Positions 25,966 through 34,501 of a DNA stretch of 64,000 nt are shown here, piece by piece; positions within the stretch are counted from its first letter, which is position 1, and each line of letters opens with the position of its first letter. The DNA is from JAJFTV01 sp036825755 (lineage in GTDB: Bacteria; Chloroflexota; Anaerolineae; Anaerolineales; Anaerolineaceae). A program made the position numbers and the translations under genes. The stretch spans positions 1-64,000 of the forward strand of contig DAISXR010000002.1 of the NCBI GenBank assembly GCA_036825755.1, given 5' to 3'. Below the pieces are notes generated by a model. The model searched no databases. It was not told the origin of the DNA and worked only from the letters and a program-made list of their open reading frames with translations.

Positions 25966-27744
25966 TTACTTCTCTCGTGTCACTTTGCTGATATAAGAGC
26001 TGTTCACATCGGAGGTGATCACCTGGTTGCCGCGGGTGAGGGTGCCTTTATACGGCGATTCACCGTTGTGGGCAGTCCAACCGTTCAATGTGAAAGCGAG
26101 CGGGCCATCTGCCGGGATCCACTCACCGTTGTACTTGCGGGCGATATGCAGATGCGTGCCGGTTGAGACACCCCCCTCACAGGATGGATGTCCAATAGGA
26201 TCGCCCACGTCCACCCAATCGCCTACCTCAACGCGGCCTTCATGCGAGACATGCATATAAAAGATTGACCAGCCGGTCTGCTCGTATCCATCGCCGTCCA
26301 GATCCACAACCACGGCGCCGTTATACGAACGCGTCACCACGCCGCTGGCAACCGCGGTAACCCACTCTTCTGATGGGATGCAACCTGCGGTCATGGATGG
26401 TGGCGCAAAGTCGAGCGCCCCCAGCACACCCTCGGGTCCCCACACAGCGTGCGGACCGCTGGTGAGCGTCCAGGTCTTTCCGACCTCAAATGGCAGCAGC
26501 AGTTCAGGCTGTTCCAGATCGGTGGGGAAGAAAGGTTCCACCGTTTTGGCGCGCATCCATGCGTCATCAAACATACGGTTGTACAGCTCAAAGAAGTTGT
26601 TATCTCCGTACAGAACCTCGCTCCACTCTGATTGGTTATACAGGTTGGAGAACAGATACATCATGGCCACCGTGCCGGCATTCAGTTCCGGCGCCAGCCG
26701 AAGGGTGGATCCATCGGGGAAGATCAGGTCGGTGAGGGTACCGGCGCGCCAGCCGTAATATCCGATGCCCACCTCCATGATCGACCAGGTGAGCTGTTTA
26801 TACAGGTTTTGATATTGAGTATTGACATATCCCAACGGATACAGGCTGTCATCGTCTTCATCCAGCGGGCCAAAAATCCAGCCGGTTTGATACTCGACCA
26901 GGGCCAGCAGTAAACGCGGATTGACTGAATTCTCATAGGCCACCCGCTGGATCACCTCACCGCCGTTGTACCAGCCATCGGTGCGCCATTCTTTGAACTG
27001 GGTCAGGTAACCGCCGGCATCCGCAACATAACTGGCGGCATCAAAACCGATCGCGGAGGGTGAAAAGATGATCTCGGAATCAGGGAAAAGGCGGTCACCG
27101 GCGGTCGTGTTGCCCACCACATCCGGAATGACCAGCAGGGTTTTGTTGGCTAGCAGCGTATGCGCCGGGATGACGGTCAGATCGGGTGATGTGATTTGAT
27201 CTGCCTCCACCCCAAAACGGCTGCACAGCGCTTCCAGCGTATCGCCAGGCTGGGTATAGTACATAGTGGGGGGCGAGATGATGGAAAGCGGATTGGAAAC
27301 CTGGTTTCCATTTTGAGGTGATGATCCGTTGGTGGTGGTTTCCGATGCAGAAATGGTTGAAGCACTCTCGGTGGTGGCTGTGCCGGATGGAGCGGTTTGG
27401 GTGGCGGAAGGGGTATCAGTGGGAGGCGGAAGCGTAGCCGTCACAGTAGCGGTGGCGGTAGGCGGAACGGTAGCCGTGGCGGTTTGTGTGGGCGGCAGCG
27501 TTTGCGTGTTGGTGGGATCACTCACTTGTATGGAAACGTTCAAATCGGTGCTGCCGGTTGGCGTCAGAGCCTGAATTTTTGCAATCGCCGTGGCAGTTTC
27601 TTCACTGGGATAGATAATATCAATCTTCGCGCAGGCAGCCGCCTGAAGGCAAAGAATAAACAATAAAAAGATGGCAGCCAGTCTTTTAGCGTTGAATTTT
27701 GTGATAGGGACTGTTGCCGACGTAAGCGCTGACCGTTTGTCCAT
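25966..27744 (-). CDS. LysM/M23 peptidase lipoprotein, paralog 2 of 3
   Basis: A 592-residue predicted murein hydrolase, the longest of the three paralogs because of a Thr/Pro/Ala-rich linker (about residues 75-150) after the lipobox LQAAAC. Then follow a LysM-like segment (YTQPGDTLEALCSRFG), the helical middle domain with VNPRLLLALVEYQTG, and the M23-like domain with GALDFAPPS, the DLDGDGYEQTG loop, FYMHVSH and GTHLHIARKYNGEW. The only usable start, ATG 27744, lies inside the end of the upstream paralog, a 59-base overlap in another frame; no GTG or TTG alternative exists in between. It is probably co-translated with paralog 3. Confidence 0.83.
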   Translation of the reverse strand: MDKRSALTSATVPITKFNAKRLAAIFLLFILCLQAAACAKIDIIYPSEETATAIAKIQALTPTGSTDLNVSIQVSDPTNTQTLPPTQTATATVPPTATATVTATLPPPTDTPSATQTAPSGTATTESASTISASETTTNGSSPQNGNQVSNPLSIISPPTMYYTQPGDTLEALCSRFGVEADQITSPDLTVIPAHTLLANKTLLVIPDVVGNTTAGDRLFPDSEIIFSPSAIGFDAASYVADAGGYLTQFKEWRTDGWYNGGEVIQRVAYENSVNPRLLLALVEYQTGWIFGPLDEDDDSLYPLGYVNTQYQNLYKQLTWSIMEVGIGYYGWRAGTLTDLIFPDGSTLRLAPELNAGTVAMMYLFSNLYNQSEWSEVLYGDNNFFELYNRMFDDAWMRAKTVEPFFPTDLEQPELLLPFEVGKTWTLTSGPHAVWGPEGVLGALDFAPPSMTAGCIPSEEWVTAVASGVVTRSYNGAVVVDLDGDGYEQTGWSIFYMHVSHEGRVEVGDWVDVGDPIGHPSCEGGVSTGTHLHIARKYNGEWIPADGPLAFTLNGWTAHNGESPYKGTLTRGNQVITSDVNSSYISKVTREK

Positions 27745-29257
27745 TTTTGGTTAAATATCCGTTGTATGCAATTCCCGTGCCAACTGAGACCCAGCCATCC
27801 AGGTTGAACGGCAGGGTGCCGTCAGCAGAGATCCACTCGCCATTATACCGCCGGGCAATGTGCACGTGCGTGCCGGTGGAATATCCTCCCTCACAAGAAG
27901 GGTGACCAATGCGGTCACCGGTTTCCAGCACGGTACCATTTTTCACCATGTCTCGGCTTTCGATGTGCAGATACTGCACCACCCAGCCGGTTTGCTGATT
28001 ACCGTCACCATCCAGATCCAGGAGTACCTGCCCGCGCTCAGCGCGCACCACCACGCCTGGAGCTACAGCCGTCACCCACGCGTCACTACCCACGCAACCC
28101 AAGCTTTCACCGGGTGGAGCAAAATCAAGCGCGGCCCAGGCGGCTCCTCCGCTAAATGCGCCATGGGGGGCTCCGGTAAATCGCCAGATCTGACCTTCTT
28201 CAAAGGGCAGGATCATATCCGGTTGAACTAAATCAGGCGGCGTGAGGGGTTCATAGTCGCCGGGAAAAAGATAGCCAAACAATCTTTCATATGCGGCAGA
28301 AAAACCACCTTCTGATACAGCCTGTGACCAATCTTCGTAATCCATCAGGTACGCCAGCAGATATTGAAGGCCGGCTGTACCGGCATTGATACCGGCATCC
28401 GGCGGAACCAGCGATTCATCCTTGAGAACATAGTTGGGCACGCCATTCACCCGCCACAGATAGTACCCGCGATTGATCTCATTGGCCGCCCAGGTGAGCT
28501 GCCCGTACAACCCTTCATACCCGGCGATTTCAAACCCAAGTGGGTACATCTTTTGCTTTTCGGTCACCTCTTTTGAGGTAACCCAACCGCTGCGGTACTC
28601 CAGCAGCGCCAGCAATAAACGAGGATTGATGGAAAAATCCTGGCTGACCCACTGGATCACATAGGCGCCGGTGCGATTTTTGTTTTCAAGCCCTTCCAAA
28701 TAGTTGGAAAGAAAGCCGTCGGAAGCGGCGATAAATTGCTCCACGTCAAAACCAACGGTTGATGGACCGTATACCACTTCTGAATCCGGGAGCATTTTAT
28801 AAGCCGGACCGGTTGGTTTGGGCGCCGGCGCGGGGACGATCAGCTTCTGATCCGGGTAGATGATTTCGGTGATCCGCATGTCATTGGCGTCTGCCAGTGT
28901 TTGCAGGCCGATCCGGTAATTTCGAGCAATCCCGGATAGCGAATCACCGGACTGCACCGTGTATTCAGACGGTTCGGTGCGCATGGAGGGGAGTTGTCTG
29001 TACGCGTCAGGTGTGGGCGAGGGAGTGGGCCGGATAGCCGGCAGGGTGGAAGTGGCGACAATTTCTGCTGGCGGCTGCGTAACCGAATCACTCTGCAGAC
29101 GTGTGGGAACAGGCGAGTTGACGTGCAGACTGGTCTGAGGGCTGATCACTGCCATGTCAGCGGTCGCCTTAAGGGAGGGCAGATTACAGCCGGCGGTTGA
29201 GAGGATCAACAGCAGCAAAACAAAAGAACCACAAATACGGACAGGTAATTGTTTCAT
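27686..29257 (-). CDS. LysM/M23 peptidase lipoprotein, paralog 3 of 3
   Basis: A 523-residue lipoprotein (LSTAGC lipobox, Cys 24) with a Pro/Thr linker, LysM at about residues 98-143 (YTVQSGDSLSGIARNY, ending LIVPAP), the helical middle domain with INPRLLLALLEYRSG, and an M23-like domain with AALDFAPPG, DLDGDGNQQTG, YLHIES and GTHVHIARRYNGEW. It follows the HIT gene after 24 bases and its last 59 bases overlap paralog 2. The three paralogs share domain order, spacing of motifs and many identical short segments, so they arose by tandem duplication. Confidence 0.85.
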   Translation of the reverse strand: MKQLPVRICGSFVLLLLILSTAGCNLPSLKATADMAVISPQTSLHVNSPVPTRLQSDSVTQPPAEIVATSTLPAIRPTPSPTPDAYRQLPSMRTEPSEYTVQSGDSLSGIARNYRIGLQTLADANDMRITEIIYPDQKLIVPAPAPKPTGPAYKMLPDSEVVYGPSTVGFDVEQFIAASDGFLSNYLEGLENKNRTGAYVIQWVSQDFSINPRLLLALLEYRSGWVTSKEVTEKQKMYPLGFEIAGYEGLYGQLTWAANEINRGYYLWRVNGVPNYVLKDESLVPPDAGINAGTAGLQYLLAYLMDYEDWSQAVSEGGFSAAYERLFGYLFPGDYEPLTPPDLVQPDMILPFEEGQIWRFTGAPHGAFSGGAAWAALDFAPPGESLGCVGSDAWVTAVAPGVVVRAERGQVLLDLDGDGNQQTGWVVQYLHIESRDMVKNGTVLETGDRIGHPSCEGGYSTGTHVHIARRYNGEWISADGTLPFNLDGWVSVGTGIAYNGYLTKNGQTVSAYVGNSPYHKIQR

Positions 29258-29281
29258 TTGTAAAGAAAAAAGAAATAAACG

Positions 29282-29647
29282 CTAGAAACCGGGCAGGCTC
29301 TTGCCGGCCAGCAAATGCATGTGTATGTGAAAAATGGTCTGTCCCGCGCCGCGTCCCACATTGAAGATCAACCGGTAACCACTCTGATCCAGACCCATTT
29401 GGGCTGCCAGTTTGGCGGCGGTGAGCGACAGATGCCCGATCAACGGGCGGTCATCCGGTTGAATGTTATGGATGGAAGGGATGTGCCGGTGAGGGATGAT
29501 GAGCAGGTGGGTGGGGGCTTTTGGTTGAATATCACGTATCACCAGGCAATACTCATCCCGGTATTCCACCTGGGCTGGGGCTTGTCCGCGCGAAATACGG
29601 CAGAAAAGGCATTGATCGTCATACGACAGGTTTTGTTCGCCGTCCAT
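29282..29647 (-). CDS. HIT family nucleotide-binding protein (HINT type)
   Basis: A 121-residue histidine-triad protein that hydrolyses nucleotide phosphoramidates or related nucleotidyl bonds. The triad is HIHMH at residues 107-111, preceded by FNVGRGAGQT. C13 and C16 (CLFC) with H53 match the zinc site of HINT-type members. Length and the LLIIPHRHI strand are normal. It sits four bases downstream of the polysaccharide deacetylase, inside the minus-strand envelope block, and is probably a housekeeping passenger there. Confidence 0.93.
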   Translation of the reverse strand: MDGEQNLSYDDQCLFCRISRGQAPAQVEYRDEYCLVIRDIQPKAPTHLLIIPHRHIPSIHNIQPDDRPLIGHLSLTAAKLAAQMGLDQSGYRLIFNVGRGAGQTIFHIHMHLLAGKSLPGF

Positions 29648-29651
29648 TCAC

Positions 29652-31004
29652 TTACTCCGCCTGACCGGCTTCCAAAGTGGGGATCTCACCGGTGATATCC
29701 TGGCAGTAATAGGAATAGTAATTCAGTTCCTCCTGCCGGTGGGTCTTCGCATACTCACGGGCTTCATCGCCCATGTTGGCCACATCGTCCAGGTGGTACG
29801 CCGCATCGGTGCTCCAGTAGCGTGGCAGGGTCATCAACGGATCGCCGGCTGGACCTTCAGGAATGTAACTGGGCATGGCAGGATTGTATTCCAGTGACTG
29901 CGGTATCCAGTTATACATGATGGGTCCGCGCGGGTTGACGGTAAATCCAAGGCGGTAACCGGTTTCGCGAGCCAGTTGAACCGAACGGGGTGTGAAACTG
30001 CCGCCCGCCCAGATGTACGCCATCGGTTGCGCGGTGTCGCAATTTTCAACCGGCAGCCCGGTGACGGGATCTTTGCAGTAAAAATGTTCCCGGATCTTCT
30101 GCCGCGAGATGTTCAGCTCGGAAAGGATGTATTCATCGGTGGACGAGGCTGTGATGTTGGTGTTGTGCACGTTGCCGTGGGATTGGATATCGAGATAGCC
30201 GCTGGCATTATAGGCTTCCATCTGTTCCCACAAACCGGCATAGTTTTCATCCGGACAGCATTCCAATGGAGAGGCAGCTCGCGTATCGGTGTCGCCTATC
30301 AACCACGCCAGGGTCAGCGTCCAGTCATACTCTTTCAGGTATTTCCAAAAATGCTCCCGCACGCCGCCGGGCCGCCGGTCATCCAGGATGATGTAAAGCG
30401 AACGGGGCGGAATGTAGGCGTTTTCTTCCAGAAACGCGGTCAACTCAGCGGTGGTCACGGTTTCAAAGCCCGTTTCATGGGCATGTTCGACAAACGTGAC
30501 CATATCACTGTGGGTCACATTCATCGGGTCGGTGATGGCTGTGCCATCCTCGGCAATGCCGTGATACATCACCGCCATCACCACCGTACCCGGTCGGCTT
30601 TTATTGGGATCCAGGCGATTTTTCAAATACTGGCAGGTGTCTTCGATATAGGTTACCGGCTGGCTGCCGGAAGGAAGCAGCGTGGTATTGAAAGCCGCAG
30701 CCAGGGTGGGCGCTGGGCCGCTGTAACGGGTGGCGCTGGGCTGATTGGTCGCAGAGGGAGTGGCTGCGGTGGGTGTTGCGGGAGGTTGGGTGGCTGAAGG
30801 CTGCTGGGTGGGCGGCACAATTGCGTAGGTGGCCGTCAGCATGGCCTGTTCAAATACCTGGGTGAGATCAGGAGTACTGCCTGCCGGCGCTGAACAGCCG
30901 GCAAGCAGAAAGATGGTCAGGCAAAAGGCGAACAATCTGCGCACGGACGCCGCTGCTTCGGCGGTTTGTATAGCACGGGGCAAACGGCTTCCGATAAATC
31001 GCAT
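29652..31004 (-). CDS. Polysaccharide deacetylase family lipoprotein
   Basis: A 450-residue exported protein. It has a basic start, hydrophobic stretch and LLAGC lipobox, then a Thr/Pro/Ala linker (about residues 60-100). The NodB-like carbohydrate esterase 4 domain follows: a MYHGI strand, the metal-binding Asp pair in ILDDR near residue 205 and the S-H-x3-H in SHGNVHNT near 276. These supply the Asp-His-His metal triad used for N- or O-deacetylation of glycans. The residue after DD is Arg instead of the more usual Gly, a mild departure. Its start is two bases after the inositol-phosphate synthase stop, so the two genes form an operon. Confidence 0.85.
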   Translation of the reverse strand: MRFIGSRLPRAIQTAEAAASVRRLFAFCLTIFLLAGCSAPAGSTPDLTQVFEQAMLTATYAIVPPTQQPSATQPPATPTAATPSATNQPSATRYSGPAPTLAAAFNTTLLPSGSQPVTYIEDTCQYLKNRLDPNKSRPGTVVMAVMYHGIAEDGTAITDPMNVTHSDMVTFVEHAHETGFETVTTAELTAFLEENAYIPPRSLYIILDDRRPGGVREHFWKYLKEYDWTLTLAWLIGDTDTRAASPLECCPDENYAGLWEQMEAYNASGYLDIQSHGNVHNTNITASSTDEYILSELNISRQKIREHFYCKDPVTGLPVENCDTAQPMAYIWAGGSFTPRSVQLARETGYRLGFTVNPRGPIMYNWIPQSLEYNPAMPSYIPEGPAGDPLMTLPRYWSTDAAYHLDDVANMGDEAREYAKTHRQEELNYYSYYCQDITGEIPTLEAGQAE

Positions 31005-31006
31005 AT

Positions 31007-32119
<1,113 letters not shown>

Positions 32120-32188
32120 TCAAATCTCTCCACGTTATTAACAGGAATCAAGTCTACCGTACACACGATATTTTTCGGCAGAGTTCTC

Positions 32189-32194
32189 ATTATA
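32189..32194 (-). promoter_or_regulatory. -10 box upstream of ino1
   Basis: TATAAT on the minus strand, about 70 bases before the ino1 ATG, within the intergenic region that also holds the preceding operon's terminator. No strong -35. Confidence 0.4.
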
Positions 32195-32228
32195 CTTCGT
32201 TTGAAGTGATTTGAATTTTATCAAGGAA

Positions 32229-32259
32229 AACCGACCGGTCATCTTGAAGCCGGCCGGTT
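32229..32259 (-). terminator. Terminator of the peptide transporter operon
   Basis: A 10 bp stem with one mismatch (AACCGACCGG with CCGGCCGGTT); on the minus strand it is followed by TTTTCCTT. It lies 32 bases after the dppC-like stop. Confidence 0.65.
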
Positions 32260-32290
32260 GTATCTGGATGCTTATGGCAACTTGCTTTTC

Positions 32291-33226
32291 TTAACCGGAG
32301 ATGTCCTGCAAACGAGGGTCCAGCACGTCGCGCAGGCCGTCACCGGTGAGATTGAATGATAGCACGGTGAGCATGATAGCCAGCCCGGGGAAGAACACCA
32401 GGTGAGGTGCATTGAACACACTGTTGCGCTCTTCACCCAGCATCAGGCCCCATTCCGGCTTGGGAAATTCCGCGCCCAGACCCAAAAAACTCAGCGCAGC
32501 TGCAGACAGGATGGCAGAGGCAATCCCCAATGTACCCTGCACGATCAGGGGCGTGAGTGCATTGGGCAGCACGCGGGTAAATAACAACCGCACACGTGAG
32601 GCTCCCAGTGCGCGCGAGGCTGTCACGAAATCGAGCTCTTTAATGGTGACCACACCTGCCCGCAGCACGCGCGCATAGGTTGGGATGGAGACAATTGCAA
32701 TAGCGTACAACGCATTCTTCAGTCCCGGGCCCAGCACCGCCACAATAGCGATCGCCAGCAGCAGGCTGGGAAAGGCCATCAACACATCCAGCGTTCGCAT
32801 GATCAGGTCATCCGCCCAGCCGCCCAGAAATCCCGCGATGGCTCCCAGTAATCCACCGATCACAATGGCGATGGAGATGGTGGAAATGCCAATCTGAAGT
32901 GACAGGCGTGAACCAAATACGATGCGGGAGAACAGATCACGGTTGTTGCCGTCGATACCCATGATATGTTCCTGTTTGTCAGCCGGGCAGCCGAACAGAT
33001 GCACACAGGGTGTATCACGGCGAATCACATTTTCCAGCGGGGTGAGGGGGTCAAATGGAGCAATCTGTTCTGCAAATATGGCCACCAGGATCAGCGTTCC
33101 CAATATGAGCAAACCGGTCCGCGCAGAACGGTGCCGGATCAGACGACGGAGCGCATCCTGGGTGGGGGTTCTTTGTTTCACTTTGCTTAGTTTGGTTTTC
33201 TTGAGGAGTTCAGTTTCTGCTGCCAT
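32291..33226 (-). CDS. Oligopeptide ABC transporter permease, DppC type
   Basis: A 311-residue inner-membrane permease, second of the pair in a family 5 (dipeptide/oligopeptide/nickel) importer. After a basic cytoplasmic start (residues 1-36) comes the first helix, a periplasmic loop with IDGNNRDLFSRIVFGSR, and four to five further helices. The EAA loop that docks the ATPase is TASRALGASRVRLLFTRVLPN. The C-terminus LTGDGLRDVLDPR is the family signature. The start is three bases after the dppB-like stop, so the permeases are coupled. No ATPase gene is nearby; it must be encoded elsewhere or shared. Confidence 0.95.
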   Translation of the reverse strand: MAAETELLKKTKLSKVKQRTPTQDALRRLIRHRSARTGLLILGTLILVAIFAEQIAPFDPLTPLENVIRRDTPCVHLFGCPADKQEHIMGIDGNNRDLFSRIVFGSRLSLQIGISTISIAIVIGGLLGAIAGFLGGWADDLIMRTLDVLMAFPSLLLAIAIVAVLGPGLKNALYAIAIVSIPTYARVLRAGVVTIKELDFVTASRALGASRVRLLFTRVLPNALTPLIVQGTLGIASAILSAAALSFLGLGAEFPKPEWGLMLGEERNSVFNAPHLVFFPGLAIMLTVLSFNLTGDGLRDVLDPRLQDISG

Positions 33227-33229
33227 GGC

Positions 33230-34306
33230 TTACTCCAATCGGATGCGAGGATCCAGGTATGCGTAAGAGACGTCGACCACCAGATTGGTGACCACAAAGA
33301 TGAAGGCTACCACCACGGAGAACCCCTGAACGATAGGGTAATCGCGCGATTGGATGCCCTGTACCATTTTGGATCCGAGACCTGGCAGCGAGAAGATGGT
33401 TTCGGTGAGTACCGCCCCGGAAAGCAAACCACCCGTTTGCAGGCCGATGATGGTCACAATGGGGATCAACGCGTTTCGCAGGCCATGTTTGAGCACTACC
33501 AGCTTTTCCTCCAGGCCTTTGGCGCGTGCTGCGCGGATGTAATCCTGGCCCAGCACGTCCAGCAAACTGGAGCGGGTCATGCGGGCGATGGTTGCCATGG
33601 AGATGGTTCCAACCGCCAGGGAGGGCAAGATGAGATGCCACAGAGCATCCTTTAGGAGCACCCAGTTCTTTGTGAGAAGACCGTTCAGGATGGCCGAATT
33701 GGATACCAGCGCGAGCAGAAACTTTGGCATACCTTCCAGATCGGTCATATCCCATTGTTTCGCCAATGGAATCAAAGAGATTCCGGGTGACAGTCTTCCG
33801 GATGGTGGGATATAAAATGGAGTATCTTTTAACACAAGTGCGAAGAGGTACGCCAGCAGCAATCCGAGCCAGAAAACCGGCATGGAAACGCCCATATTGG
33901 CCATGATCATGGTGAGCGTGTCGCCAATTTTGTTGCGGTTAAGAGCGGCAACCAGACCCAGCAGAATACCAAATGTGGAAGAGAACATCATCGCAAAAAA
34001 TGTCAGCTCGATGGTCATGGGCAGACGTTCCGCGATGACATCGATTACCAGGCGGCGATCACGGATCGTTAATCCGAAATCCCCCTTGATCACATTACCG
34101 ATATACGAAAAAAACTGTACCGGGATACTTTTATCCAGACCATACCTCATTCTGAATTCGTCACATTTTGCCTGTGTTGCCTTTTCACCCAGCATCACAT
34201 CACATGGGTCACCAGGGATCATGCGGGTGATGGCAAAAGTAACCAACAGTATTCCAAGCAATACCGGGGTGAGCATAATCAGTCGACGGACAATATATTG
34301 GAGCAT
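33230..34306 (-). CDS. Oligopeptide ABC transporter permease, DppB type
   Basis: A 358-residue inner-membrane permease, partner of the DppC-type protein. Diagnostic segments: N-terminal YIVRRLIMLTPVLLG with the first helix, FAITRMIPGDP, RYGLDKSIPVQ, the EAA loop ARAKGLEEKLVVLKHGLRN and the end VDVSYAYLDPRIR. About six helices. It follows the binding-protein gene after 195 bases that contain a stem-loop, an arrangement that usually lets the binding protein be made in excess over the permeases. Confidence 0.95.
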   Translation of the reverse strand: MLQYIVRRLIMLTPVLLGILLVTFAITRMIPGDPCDVMLGEKATQAKCDEFRMRYGLDKSIPVQFFSYIGNVIKGDFGLTIRDRRLVIDVIAERLPMTIELTFFAMMFSSTFGILLGLVAALNRNKIGDTLTMIMANMGVSMPVFWLGLLLAYLFALVLKDTPFYIPPSGRLSPGISLIPLAKQWDMTDLEGMPKFLLALVSNSAILNGLLTKNWVLLKDALWHLILPSLAVGTISMATIARMTRSSLLDVLGQDYIRAARAKGLEEKLVVLKHGLRNALIPIVTIIGLQTGGLLSGAVLTETIFSLPGLGSKMVQGIQSRDYPIVQGFSVVVAFIFVVTNLVVDVSYAYLDPRIRLE

Positions 34307-34450
34307 TCTTTTCTCCGTGGGACAGCAATAAAAGACAGGCGTAAGCTGATTTCCATCAGCGGTTTATCGACGAAAACGAACTGGAACCCTCACAGAAAAC
34401 TGATCGGTGAAGATTCAGCCAATCCCATAAGATGTAAAGGATGAATTGAA

Positions 34451-34477
34451 GCAGGATGGGATACACTCCCATCCTGC
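34451..34477 (-). terminator. Stem-loop between binding protein and permease genes
   Basis: A perfect 11 bp stem (GCAGGATGGGA with TCCCATCCTGC, five-base loop). The T tract on the minus strand is poor, so it is more likely an attenuating or mRNA-protecting hairpin than a full terminator. Confidence 0.6.
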
Positions 34478-34501
34478 TTTTCAAATTACCGAAAAACAGG
34501 A

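Noticed and set aside
29976..30797. 273-codon antisense frame inside the deacetylase gene
   Set aside because: The minus strand encodes a lipoprotein with CE4 motifs; the antisense product is low-complexity.
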